Source of the DNA: Oncomelania hupensis
Lineage: Eukaryota; Mollusca; Gastropoda; Littorinimorpha; Pomatiopsidae
Assembly (NCBI GenBank): GCA_036898135.1
Contig: CM072511.1
Coordinates: 73,132,293-73,196,292, forward strand
Direction of reading: 5' to 3'
DNA: 64,000 nt
The notes below the pieces were generated by a model. It was not told the DNA's origin, ran no database searches, and was given only the letters and a program-made list of their open reading frames with translations. This document shows positions 33,958 through 44,177 of this stretch, piece after piece. Position 1 is the stretch's first letter, and every line of letters starts with the position of its first letter. The translations under genes and the position numbers were made by a program.

Positions 33958-34433
33958 ACATAAAAATGGTTGTCTTGCAAGGTGGGGAAACCTGTTGATA
34001 GTAAAGCGGATTGCCGGCTACTAGTACCCCGCCGACACCAAACGAGGAAGACGAATGATCAGGTGGGGACCAAAGCATTCTGAACAGAAGGGGTCCATTC
34101 AAGGCCTGATTACGTCATCAAGAGCAGCCTCAAAGGAGACAATCTCTCCTAAGCGTGATCAGTCGCCTCCCATTCCGCCACATATCCTACAGTTCAAATC
34201 GAACCATGTCCTCGTGCTTTCAAGGTTCGAAACATATATGCCTGAAGCCTCACTGACTACTCCCAGTCAGTCTCCATTCACTGACTTAAAAGTGAATGAC
34301 TGTATTTAATATCCTGCCCCTGACCCATTTTGGGCACCATTTGTTGATTGAATTTCTTCACTTTGACATTCACAGCACTAGGCAGAAATCACATTTCTGA
34401 AACTTTCTTGAGTATCGTGTGTGGCCCTACTTT
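33958..34433. other. Unannotated spacer
   Basis: A non-coding looking 84-codon frame at 34055-34309 has no recognisable domain. Confidence 0.4.
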
Positions 34434-34741
34434 ACTCATGCGAATGAAATATTGCACAGTAAGGAAACACAAGAAAGACACAGAAGAGCTGTAGACATAA
34501 CCATACTCGTTTTTCGTTCACCAATAGTCACACAATGGCACTAAAGTCCTTCGTGGTTTTAAAAAAAAAATCTGTTGTGTTGAGCCCTACAAATCATGCT
34601 GCTCTATTGGGCTGTCATAACGCATGCGAATTAAATATTCCGCAGTGAGGAACCAAGAAGGACACAGAAGAGCTGCTGCGGACACAACCATACTCCTTTC
34701 TCGTTTACTGATAGTCTCACAGTGGCACTAAAGTCTTTACT
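34434..34741. repeat. Diverged tandem duplication, unit about 180 bp
   Basis: 34434-34560 and 34614-34741 share a series of phrases: ATGCGAATxAAATATT, GACACAGAAGAGCTG, ACCATACTC and GTGGCACTAAAGT. By eye roughly 80 percent identical. Not a known element. Confidence 0.75.
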
Positions 34742-34744
34742 TTA

Positions 34745-34748
<4 letters not shown>

Positions 34749-34783
<35 letters not shown>

Positions 34784-34808
34784 GTGTGTGTGTGTGTGTG
34801 TCTGTGTG
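34749..34808. repeat. (GT)n microsatellite
   Basis: GT array with one CAGG interruption. Confidence 0.96.
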
Positions 34809-34883
34809 ATTACATTACCATATATTGTATATTGTTTGGTTTTTCATTGCCGTACATATTCTCGGTCTAGTGCTGCTGTTAAT

Positions 34884-34920
34884 AGAAGTAGAAGAAGAAG
34901 AAGAAGAAGAAGAAGTAGAA

Positions 34921-35017
<97 letters not shown>
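34884..35017. repeat. Compound (GAA)n-(CTA)n-(AAT)n microsatellite
   Basis: Three successive trinucleotide arrays: GAA, then ACT/CTA (34920-34988), then AAT. Confidence 0.97.
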
Positions 35018-35019
<2 letters not shown>

Positions 35020-35132
35020 ATGATGCTATCACGCGCTTTTTCTTCAACCTAACTCAAAACGCGGCGATCTAAGGAGATAGCTATTAATTAAAGCAAAAAA
35101 TAACTCTTTTTAACATCCTATCCTATCCTATC

Positions 35133-36800
35133 CTATCCTGTCCCATAACCCGAAGGTCGTAGGGGCACCACAGATGATCGCTTAACCAGCATACTCCATC
35201 TTTCTCTGTCCTCAGCAGCCCTCATGGCTTCGCTCAGTGTCAAACCAGTCCATTCTCGAATGTTGTCCTCCCACCTCTTTTTCGGTCTCCCCCTTCTTCT
35301 ACCTCCTTGCACTGTGCCTTGCAGAATGGTCTTTGCAAGGCCTGATGATCTGGTGACGTGGCCATACCATCGGAGTTTCCGTTTCTTCACCACTGTGAGC
35401 AGGTCATCGTGTTGTCCAATGGCTTGTGTGATGGTCTGTCGGACTTCAACGTTGGTGATGTGTTGGGTATAGGAAATGCACAGAAGTCTTCTGTAGCACC
35501 TCATCTCCATGCTTTGTATTCTTCGTTGGAGATCTGCTGTGAGGGTCCATGCTTCGCAAGCATATAGGAAGATGGAGATGACCAGAGAGCGCAGCAGTCT
35601 TACTTTGGAATGTAGACTGATGGTTCTGTCTTTCCAAATGGGCTTCAACCTTGTCAGGGCAGCAGTTGTTTGTGCGATCCTGGAGAGGACTTCCTGTCGA
35701 GACCCATTGTCTGACACAATGGCTCCTAAATATTTGAAGCTGTGCACTGTGTTGAGGGATTGGCCTTGTACTTTGATGTCCGTGTTGATGCCATTGGTGT
35801 TGTTGGTCATCATTTTGGTCTTCTCTGCACTTATTTCCATTCCATAAGCTCTGGAGGTGGTGTCAAGCCTCTGTACAAGCTGTTCAAGTTCTTGTTCCTC
35901 TCCAGCCAATCCATCAATATCATCCGCAAAACGAAGATTGGAGATTGCTCTGCCCCCTATGCTGACTGTGCCTTCGTGATCTGCAAGAGCATCTGACATG
36001 ATGCGCTCTAGGAAGATGTTGAAGAGTGTTGGAGAGAGTAGGCATCCTTGACGCACACCGATTGTTGTTCTGAACCAGTTCCCGATGACGCTGTTATGGA
36101 GGACTGCACTGGAAGCCTTGTCATACAGGCTTTTGATGACTTCTATAATTTTAGGGCTGATGTTGTACACTTTCATGGTTGCCCATAGAGCTGCATGCCA
36201 GACTCGGTCAAATGCCTTCTTGAAGTCTATGAACACATGATATAGATGTTGTTGGTGCTGTAGGTATTTCTCACAGATTATTCTGAGGTTGAAAATCTGT
36301 TCAGTGGTACTTCGCCCTGCCATGAATCCTGCTTGTTCTTCAGCTATGATTTGTTCAGCTTGTGGTTTCAACCTGTTGAGTATTATTTTCAGGAGGACCT
36401 TGCTGGGATGGCTGGTGAGGCTGATGGTGCGGTAATTTTCACACTCCTGAAGGTTACCTTTTTTGGGAAGAGTGATGACAAGCGACTGGGTCCATGGTGT
36501 AGGCCATTCCCCACTCTGCCAGATCTTGTTACAGATAATGGTGAGAGCATCAGTCATCGCTTCTCCTCCTGCTTGTAGCAGTTCCGCTGGTATGTTGTCC
36601 ACTCCCGCTGACTTCCCTTTCTTCAGCGATTGCACTGCTGCCTCAACTTCTTCCCAGAGAATTGGGAGGATTTCTTCTTCTTCTCTGCTCTCGGGACATG
36701 CTAGAACTGATGGGTCTCCATTTGGTGTATGGTTGTAAAGGTCAGAGCAGTACTCTGTCCATCTGTCCAAGACTTCTTGTTCTTCTGTAAGGCAAATGCC
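35133..36800 (-). CDS. RTE LINE reverse transcriptase half (copy G)
   Basis: Open for about 555 residues up to the LTR junction. Landmarks: LTEEQEVLDRWTEYCSDLYN, KSAGVDNIPAELLQ, LPKKGNLQECENYRTISL, FMAGRSTTEQIF, FIDFKKAFDRVWHA (palm Asp), VRQGCLLSPTLFNIFLER, LRFADDIDGLAGEEQ (active site), SFKYLGAIVSDNGS, RWYGHVTRSSGLA and GRPKKRWEDNIREW. The stop lies just before the pentamer tail. In the intact element this half is continuous with the endonuclease at 38339-39939; the LTR insertion separates them. Confidence 0.92.
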   Translation of the reverse strand, partial: GICLTEEQEVLDRWTEYCSDLYNHTPNGDPSVLACPESREEEEILPILWEEVEAAVQSLKKGKSAGVDNIPAELLQAGGEAMTDALTIICNKIWQSGEWPTPWTQSLVITLPKKGNLQECENYRTISLTSHPSKVLLKIILNRLKPQAEQIIAEEQAGFMAGRSTTEQIFNLRIICEKYLQHQQHLYHVFIDFKKAFDRVWHAALWATMKVYNISPKIIEVIKSLYDKASSAVLHNSVIGNWFRTTIGVRQGCLLSPTLFNIFLERIMSDALADHEGTVSIGGRAISNLRFADDIDGLAGEEQELEQLVQRLDTTSRAYGMEISAEKTKMMTNNTNGINTDIKVQGQSLNTVHSFKYLGAIVSDNGSRQEVLSRIAQTTAALTRLKPIWKDRTISLHSKVRLLRSLVISIFLYACEAWTLTADLQRRIQSMEMRCYRRLLCISYTQHITNVEVRQTITQAIGQHDDLLTVVKKRKLRWYGHVTRSSGLAKTILQGTVQGGRRRGRPKKRWEDNIREWTGLTLSEAMRAAEDRERWSMLVKRSSVVPLRPSGYGTG

Positions 36801-38338
36801 TGTCACGAACCGAGCAGTTTACCCTGCCCATTGACTATTTAGCCATGTGTAGTCTTTGTAACAGTAGAGAAGTTAGACTATTACACAGCAGCAAGTAAAT
36901 TACACAGCAGACCACACACAGCGAGCGAGCCACCCACATCGCAGTGAGTCAGCACTTGAGTTTTGAATCGGACCGTTTTAATCAATCAGAGCAGGCTCAG
37001 TGGGTAGAGCAGTTTTGACTGTGTCAGAGCCTAACACAGTTTGAATCAGTCGTGTGTGAGAAGAGGTAGAGTCAACATCTCCACAGCTAGAGAAATCTCT
37101 ACACTCATAGACCAGGAAGCAGGACTTTGAAATCTTAGAATTCTCTCAAGTCATCACGGGCCTGAACTTGTCAAACAGGTAAATGAACACCCTTCTGTTT
37201 CATCGTGATATATTTGTATTATTGTTGAAATTATGTTTGTGGAATTTGCTATGCATAAATGGGAATTGTTAATCCGAATTTGCGGGACCACGTGGAAGAG
37301 CCGAGCACGAGGCGAAACACGACCGGTTGCGCCGCCATGTTGTATCCCGTACGGAACCACTGTTGTTTAACTTATATGTATGTTTGCAGACCAGTGGCTG
37401 TACCACTGAATGTTTATATTATTATTAATTCTGTATGTGTATAGTTAGACACGATTTATATTTATGTATGTATAGGAATTTAGAGTGAGATTCCAGTGGA
37501 CCCCGGAAGTAGCAGAATGTTCGTCGCTTATGTATAGAGATGTGGAGCTATCACTGAGGGCTACTTGGCTTTCAGTGAGACGCTCTGCACAAACCGATTA
37601 TTCAGGGTTGTGCAGAATTTCGTCTCTTATATTACAGACGAGCAGGCGAGCTATCCCGAGCTATCCCGAGCTATCCTGTGTGCCCCACTCCACAGAAACG
37701 ACTAGTGGTTGAGGAGACTCTACCGCACAAGACGGAAAGAGATACCCGAAGAAACACCCTGTCAGACCCCACAGCGTGGCAAGGGAACCCAACTACACAA
37801 CGACAAAGGTGTACCAGAAGCTACCTCACAGAAGGACTTCGACCGCACCATCAGAAAGTTAAGTGTAATCTCCGAAGGTGCACTTAAACTGATCATAACA
37901 GGACCACAGTAGTCCAACTCTTCAGAAACTGTAAAACGGACCACAGTAGTCCAAATCTACATGAAATATTATAGCAAGTGCCCGAGGAAGATATAACAGC
38001 TGCCTAGACTATCAGCGATCGAACTATTAGCAGTGACTGATACTTTTTAAGTTAGATTAGTACTTAGAGAATCTTGTATAGAGTAGAAGAAATAAATGTG
38101 TGATTTTAACTGTTATCAAGTGGCTGGACTACATATGATTCATAGCCGTGTGAAAGCTAGTGTGACAGTATTCTCTTACCATTTTTCTATCTATTTCTGT
38201 ACCCCAACCTTAACACAGAACGAGCTAAACAAATAAATTTATTAAAGTAATTCATAGGGTGACTTACTAGCAGTTCCCACCGAATAAACGTGAGGGTCCA
38301 TAATTCCATTGTGCAGAGCCCATAAACCCCACGTGACA
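36801..38338 (+). mobile_element. LTR-like element copy 2 (1.54 kb) inside RTE copy G
   Basis: Ends TGTCACG...CGTGACA with a perfect 5-bp duplication ATGCC at 36796-36800 and 38339-38343. The empty site is seen in the RTE copy at about 29680. No protease, RT or integrase coding. Probably a solo LTR of an LTR retrotransposon whose full-length parent is not in the window. It is the inverted counterpart of 26323-27843. AATAAA-type signals occur near 38090 and 38235. Confidence 0.85.
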
Positions 38339-39939
38339 ATGCCAGACTTGCTTTGGATAGTGGAGACTTTGGGCTGTTTAACACTTGTCAGCCGCTTCAC
38401 AGTCTGGTAGGCCTTCTTGCTGTTGTTCTTGTTCAGATTGTTCTCTATTTCCTGGCATTGATCTTCTATCCAGTTCTCCTTTGCTGTGCGCATGCCTTTT
38501 CGGATGTCATTGTTGATTTTTCGGTAGGCATCAGCTCCCTGTGAGGTGTTCTTTTTCTTTTTTAACTCTCTTCGTTTATCACACAGATCCAAAAGTTCAG
38601 GTGTGATCCACGGCTTCTTCTTTGGTCGGTGCTTGCCAAGGATCTCAGTGGCGGCATCTGTTACAGCTGAGTTGAAGGTATTGGTCATGGTGTTGACATC
38701 TACTTCGCCTGCCCCCAAAATAAGCAGTGGTGCAAATTTCCCTCCAATTGTGGCCTGAAATATTTTTGCCACCTCCGGGTCTTGCAGTTTGTCCAGGTCG
38801 AACTTCAGCCTAGTGCACTTTGCTGTATTTACTCTCTTCAAATGGAGCCGGAAAGACATCATCACGAGATCGTGGTCACTTCCAATGTCTGCTCCTGGAA
38901 AAGTGCGTGTCCTGCCAATGTTGATGCTTGATCTGAAGCGTTTCTTGACCATGATGTAGTCGATCTGGTTGTGATGTTCCCCGCCGGGACTGTGCCATGT
39001 CCATCGTCTGGATTTTTTGTGGAGACCAAGCGTGTTTGCCAGTACCAGATTGTTGTATCTGGCAAACTCCAATAGCCTCAGACCCCTGTCATTTGTCTCG
39101 TTGTTGCAGTGGGGTCCGCATGTGTCTCCCCAGTTGTGGTGCGCATCTTGGCCAACCTTGGCATTCCAGTCGCCTTGCACTATGACTATGTCCTTCTTCG
39201 GCACTTGGTCAAGGACCGCCTGTATGTTTTCATAAAAATCCTCCACTTCGCTGTCTTCATAGTCTGATGTTGGGGCATAGGCCTGGATGATGGTAATGTT
39301 GAAAGGGGTTGCTCTCAGACGGATGGTAATGAGTCTACTGGAGACTGGGCGGCAACCCATGACAGTGGCTAGAATGTTCTTGTGGACCAAGAATCCAACG
39401 CCGTGTTCGTGCCTGTCATCTCTACCGCTGAAATAGAGCTTGTGGCCTTTGTCAGTCGTTGTTTCACCTAGGCCTTTCCAGCGCAGTTCGCTGATACCTA
39501 GAACGTTCCATCGATAGTGGTCCAGCTCGTGGGCCAGTTCTTCTAATTTTCCTTCCGCAGTTAGGGTCCTGACATTCCAGGTTCCTATGACGATGTTGTT
39601 TCTCGTGCGGATCTTGCTAATTTGTCCATCAGTAGCATACTTTTCACCTCCGTCCTGGTGGCCAACGGAAGGCGCGGTCCTTGTGTAGCCGGGCGACGAC
39701 CGATCCGGCATGGAATTAGTGGGTAGCCTCATCATGTGTTGTGTCTTGGGCAAAAAAAGACCTGGCAGGGCCCAATCCTCTCCAGGCTGTTGGCCACAGC
39801 CGAAATCCCCGAATACAGTGTGGCTCGCCTTGGCCCTGAGCACGTGGTCGTTGAACCTGTAGTAACGTGAGGTTCCTCCGCCCTGGCCGGTGACTTCTGT
39901 GTAGAAAACTTTCGCCCAGTGATGCCGTGCTAACATCAC
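38339..39939 (-). CDS. RTE LINE leader and AP endonuclease (copy G)
   Basis: Open for about 530 residues. An N-terminal leader of about 110 residues (MMLARHHWAKVFYTEVTGQ..., PDRSSPGYTRTAPSVGHQDG) of unknown function precedes the endonuclease: GTWNVRTL (Asn), LGISELRWKG (Glu), DRHEHGVGFLVHKN, IIQAYAPTSDY, VIVQGDWNAKVGQ (Asp, Asn), RRWTWHSPGGEHHNQIDYI and DIGSDHDLVMM (Asp, His). All hallmark residues of an APE-type nuclease are present. A linker with HRPKKKPWITPELLDL leads to RT. In this copy the frame runs on into the LTR for about 30 codons. Confidence 0.92.
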
Positions 39940-40019
39940 CCCTGTTAGTCGCCTCTTACGACACGCCGGGAAACGTTGGGTCTATTCTATTTGCCCGAAC
40001 CCACAGAGCTTTTTAACAT

Positions 40020-40580
40020 ATTATTTTAAATTTTAGATTGACTGCATCCAATACCATTATTGAAGGGAAGAAGGAAACCGGAGTACCCTGAGAAAATCAT
40101 CGGTGTCCTAAAAGGTCACGTCCCATGCGGGGTTCGAACCCGCGACCTTTGGTCTAGGAAACCAGCACCACTGCCATCCCATTTCATTTAATGGAATGTC
40201 CTTGAAACTCGCATTCTTTGGTTAAATATTTCATGGAGTACAAAGAAAATGTCCGTTGTCTTTCAAGTTCCCTTTATTAAAATATCGGATTTCAGCTACT
40301 AATTTAGTTTGAAGTGATTATATGATGGCTACAATTATCATTTGGAAAATCTCTTTTTTCGTGTTACACAATCTCCAGCCAGCCTCATTTCTAAATCTCT
40401 ATAGTAAGCCTACTATTTTACAGTCCGCGACCTCAATTCTCATTCATATTTCAAATTTTCAATATTCCAAATTTTAAGATGTAAAGGTTCAATTAGGACT
40501 TTTTGTAATTCGTATTTTACATTTCAAGTCTCATTTCAGAATCTCTGTTTTCTTATCTCACATTCTTAATTCATTATATA
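40020..40580. other. Flank with SINE-like fragment and degenerate TTTCAAATCTC repeats
   Basis: From 40220 to 40580 the DNA consists of loose repeats of phrases like CTCATTTCAGAATCTC. The same style resumes at 44079-44165 and 49195-49360, so one ancestral satellite-like region was opened by the Helitron and by RTE copy H. Confidence 0.5.
40075..40185 (-). mobile_element. tRNA-like SINE fragment sharing the CTCCGGTTT core
   Basis: The minus strand has GCGGGTTCGAACCCCG (strong B box, about 40128-40146) and then TTTTCTCAGGGTACTCCGG (about 40100-40078), which matches the core of SINE family 1 (TTTTCTCCGGGTACTCCGG). The A-box region is weak. Probably a 5S-unrelated tRNA SINE fragment. Confidence 0.55.
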
Positions 40581-40590
40581 CTAGTGGTTT

Positions 40591-40614
40591 TGTACCCTGG
40601 CAAGCCAGGGTACA
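40591..40614. other. Perfect 11-bp hairpin at Helitron 3' end
   Basis: TGTACCCTGGC and GCCAGGGTACA separated by AA form a perfect inverted repeat. Read on the minus strand, CTAG follows 7 bases later. Confidence 0.85.
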
Positions 40615-40677
40615 CAGGTTGCTGTTTAAAATGTAGACAGAGAGACAACTGTTGTCTGCGAGTTTTATTTGGACGAT

Positions 40678-40760
40678 GATACCTCCCCATATCCCCCTTG
40701 ATACCTCCCCATACCCCCACCCCTGATATCTCCCCGTCCCCCCCCCCATGATGCCTCACC
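40678..40760. repeat. Minisatellite, left part (about 21-bp unit)
   Basis: Units of the form GATACCTCCCCATACCCCC. The array is interrupted at about 40760 by a Rex1-like LINE and resumes at 43005. Confidence 0.85.
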
Positions 40761-43004
40761 AGCGTGTTGTGAAGTCTGTGAAGTGCTGGTCAGCTGATAG
40801 TATTGCTTGTTTGCAGGGATGTTTTGATTGTACTGAATGGAGTGTGTTTCATGATGCGTGTGACAGTTTGGAAGAATTAGTGGATGTGATTTCGTCTTAT
40901 ATTTCCTTTTGTGTTGAAACTGTTATTCCTGTGAAGGAATGTGTGGTTTTCCCAAACAATAAGCCTTGGGTGTCCAAAGATTTAAAGTCAGTTTTAAATA
41001 AAAAGAAACGTGTGTTTTTCAATGGAAGTGACCATGACAAAAAGATGATCAACAGGGAAGTCCGTGATGCTATCAAGAAAGCCAAAAGGGTTTACAAAGA
41101 GAAAGTAGAATCCCAGTACAGTGGTGGCAACCTTAGGGGTGCCTGGAAGGGGATTATGTCCATGGTATCTGTCAATCAGAAAACGGATTGTTCTAAGAAG
41201 TCTGTAAAACTTGAAGGTGTTGTTGATGCTGATGTGCCCAACGTTTTAAACCATTTTTATTCTCGCTTTGAAAAGCATGACTTTTCTGCCAACATCTCTG
41301 ATATTAGGACTTCACTTGTACCTGACCATAATGTTATTATTATTTCAGAGGAGACTGTGACCAAAATGTTTAAGTCTATGAATGTTAACAAAGCACCTGG
41401 CCCTGATGGGATTTGCGGTAAAACACTGCGTTATTGTGCTGATCAGCTTGGCGCCGTCTTCCAGCCTCTCTTCCAACAGTCTGTCGATTCTGGGAAAATA
41501 CCATCTCTTTGGAAATTTTCTAATGTTGTCCCTTTACCCAAAAGGTCTAACCCTAAACAACCCAACGACTTTAGGCCTGTTGCTCTCACATCTCTTGTGA
41601 TGAAAACTCTTGAAAAAATTATCAAGGCTCTGGTTTTGAGTGCGACTGAAAAGTTTCTTGACCCGCTGCAGTTTGCTTACCGGGCTGGTAGGGGGGTGGA
41701 GGACGCCAAGCTGTTCATCTTAAATACTCTGTACAAGCATCTAGAAAAACCAAAGGCACACGCACGCCTCGTTTTTGCAGATTTTTCTTCTGCATTTAAT
41801 ACCATGCAACCACATATTCTGGCGAAAAGATTGATTGAGGATTTTAGGCTTTCTGACCAACTTGTTTTGTGGATCTTGGATTTTCTGGTTGATAGACAGC
41901 AGATAGTTTGTGTTAATGGTTGTTTTTCTGATATTGCTGTTACATATATACAGGGAGTCCTCAGGGATGTGTGTTATCTCCCTGCTTTTTATTTTGTACA
42001 CTGACAGCTGCAGAAGTACCCAAGAGTGTAGGTTTTTAGTTAAATTTTCAGATGACTTTGCCTTGTTGTCTCTTTTTCAGGGCCCGGAAAACGATCATGG
42101 TCTTGCCCTTTCTGATTTTGTTAACTGGTGCGATAATAATTTTTTGGAAATGAACGTGTCTAAAACAAAAGAAATGCTTTTTGATTTTAGGATAGTGAAG
42201 GATGATGTCCGTCCATGTGTTATTCATGGTGAAGATGTGGAAGTTGTTGACACATATAATTATTTGGGTACAGTTTTTGATAGTCAGCTGAAATTTGATG
42301 TCAACACCCACAGTCTTGTCAAACGTGGTCAGCAAAGAATGTATCTTCTTAGGAAACTAAAATCCTTCTCTGTAAACACAAAGATCCTCAGTTTGTTTTA
42401 CCAGTCTTTTATAGAAAGTTTGCTGACTTTTTCTTTTATCTGTTGGTTTTCACGGTCTGACTGTGAAGGATAGGAACAGCCTGAATAGCATAGTCAATGT
42501 CTGCTCAAAGATTATTGGAGTTAGGCAGAGAGATCTTTCTTCTTTCTGTGATCAGCAGATCTTACGGAAAACCGGGAGCATCCTTAATAGTCATCAGGAA
42601 CATTGTTTGAAACCCGAGTTCACACTGTTGCCATCCAGACGCCGATATGCTATGCCCATCTGTAAGGGAAATCGGCGTTCTAAATCTTGTATTCCCAGTG
42701 CAATCCGACTTCTTAATAGTACTAACCGCTTTTAGTTTTCGGCACTTTGGGATCTTATTTGTTATATAGTGAGAGTCTCCCTTTAGTGTCTATGTGTACT
42801 GGCTGAACTTTTTAATCAACTTGTTGAATTTTGTTGACTTTTGTGATATCACTTGTGATCTTGATTCGCGTGTGTGTGCTTGTGTGATGTGGTTTATGAT
42901 ACATTTTTTGAGTTTCTTTATGCTGCCTCATAAACTTATAATGTAATTGCCCTTTGGGATGAATAAAGTTGTATTGTATTGTATTGTATTGTATTGTATT
43001 GTAT
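40761..43004 (+). mobile_element. Rex1/CR1-like LINE inserted in the Helitron minisatellite
   Basis: 5' truncated after the endonuclease. The 3' end AATAAAGTT runs into (GTATT)n at 42970-43004, immediately followed by the resuming minisatellite. The repeated target makes the exact target duplication unreadable. Its 3' end is of the same type as the Rex1-like copy at 3421-5145, though the proteins differ appreciably. Confidence 0.85.
40763..42735 (+). pseudogene. Rex1/CR1-like reverse transcriptase, two frameshifts
   Basis: Frame 1 (to about 41950): linker KPWVSKDLKSVLNKKKRVFF, then RT with NKAPGPDGICGKTLRYCADQ, WKFSNVVPLPKRSNPKQPNDF, PVALTSLVMKTLEKI, DPLQFAYRAGRGVEDAK and VFADFSSAFNTMQPHILAKR (palm Asp). 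Frame 2 (from about 41950): SGMCVISLLFILYTDSCRS, LVKFSDDFALLSLF (active-site FSDD), LEMNVSKTKEMLFDFR, YNYLGTVFDSQLKFD and FICWFSR. Frame 3 (42463-42735): VNVCSKIIGVRQ and LLPSRRRYAMPICKGNR. FSDD instead of FADD supports Rex1/Babar. Only two frame changes. Confidence 0.88.
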
Positions 43005-43340
43005 ACCCCCTTGATACCTCCCCGAACCCACTTGATACCTCCCATACCCCCTTGATACCTTCCGTACCCCCCTTGTAACTTACCTGTACCCTCCTTGATA
43101 ACTTCCCCGTTGATCGTTTCGCAGGTATGGATAAAAGGAATCGACCTTTTTTTAAATTTTTTATTTATTTATTTTTTTTTTAAGTAAAATTTACGTCCCC
43201 GGACACATTAAGCGTATAGGGGACGGGTGAACCACCATACCCCCTTATATATACCCGTATCACCGTTATGCCTACCCATGCCCCTTTAAACCTACCCGTA
43301 GCCCCCTTTTACCTACACGTACCACCCCATCCCGATCCTT
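43005..43340. repeat. Minisatellite, right part, degrading outward
   Basis: Clear TTGATACCTCCCCxxACCCCC units to about 43110, then looser CCTACCCGTACCCCC-like units at 43220-43340 after an A/T-rich gap. Confidence 0.8.
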
Positions 43341-43345
43341 GGTAA

Positions 43346-43476
43346 TACTACTACTACTACTACTACTACTATTACCACTACTACTACTACTAATAATAAT
43401 AATAATATTGAATATAGAATAATACAAATAGAAATTTAAAAAAACACCAAGGTTTTAAAAGAAAATTTGAGATAAG

Positions 43477-43546
<70 letters not shown>

Positions 43547-43574
43547 TTATTATTATTAATATTTTTAGTTTATA

Positions 43575-43633
<59 letters not shown>

Positions 43634-43650
43634 TTAAAGGTAAAAAGCCT
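43346..43650. repeat. (CTA)n and (AAT)n arrays inside the Helitron
   Basis: CTA array at 43346-43392 followed by two AAT arrays (43480-43545 and 43578-43630) separated by an inverted TTATTATTAAT stretch. Confidence 0.95.
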
Positions 43651-43699
43651 AAATTAAAAAGAAAAATATCCATATTGTAGTGTTAAAAAAAAAAATGGC

Positions 43700-43778
43700 A
43701 CGCGTGAGATTTGAACTTGGACTCGCCCTGCACGGTAGGCGACTGTTTTACTTAGTAAGCTACCAAGGCTTCTTAGAA
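43700..43778 (-). other. tRNA-like sequence (pseudogene or SINE head)
   Basis: The minus strand reads GCCTTGGTAGCTTACTAAG (A-box-like) and, about 38 bases later, AGTTCAAATCTC (B-box-like), ending in a T run that could terminate RNA polymerase III. Stem pairing is poor, so it is unlikely to be a working tRNA gene. Confidence 0.4.
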
Positions 43779-44177
43779 AGAGCATCAAGTTTTTGGTCTA
43801 TATGGGAAAACATGCTGAAACCTCAATTTGATTTTTAATGGAAGCGCGCGGAATGAGGCTATTGCAGTTTGTTGACATTTTGTTTATTTATTTATCTCAG
43901 AAACGGTTAAACGTTCGGTAAGGAAATGTCGGCTATAACATAACGATTTCGTTGGTTTTGAGCACACAGCAGGCCGATCCGCAGCGCCCAGCACCTGCCC
44001 AGATCAGCGTCCATACCGGACAAACTTTATAGTAGAGGCGAAGAAGGACTTCCGGCTAAGCAATTTATATATATAGATATCTACTATTATATTTCAGAAT
44101 CTCGCGATTCTAAGTTTTATTTTGGAATCTCCCTAACCTGTTTCAGTCTCGACTTCTCATTTCAGAATATAACTATC

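Larger units (their letters stand above)
35117..40008 (-). mobile_element. RTE-type LINE copy G, full length, split by an LTR-like element
   Basis: The complete element is bounded by an 11-bp target duplication CTTTTTAACAT at 35106-35116 and 40009-40019. The 3' tail (CCTAT)n lies at 35117-35141. The 5' end is the shared leader with AGTCGCCTCTTACGACAC on the plus strand. Subtracting the insertion at 36801-38338 leaves about 3.35 kb. Apart from that insertion both halves of the coding region are open, so this is the best reference copy of the family here. Confidence 0.95.
40581..44078 (-). mobile_element. Helitron-like element (non-autonomous)
   Basis: On the minus strand the element starts TCTATATATATAAATTG at 44078 after an A, and ends with a GC-rich hairpin (40614-40591), AAAACCA and CTAG at 40584-40581 followed by T. 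A 5' TC, a 3' hairpin about 7 nt before CTRR, and insertion between A and T with no target duplication are the defining Helitron features. No Rep/helicase is present. Internal content: minisatellite, Rex1-like LINE, ATT arrays and a tRNA-like stretch. Without the LINE it is about 1.25 kb. Confidence 0.75.

Noticed and set aside
36937..37912. Short frames inside the LTR-like element (MRFQWTPEVAECSSLMYRDVE and others)
   Set aside because: One is partly shared by both LTR copies, but it is short, frameshifted between them and has no domain. Not reported as a gene.
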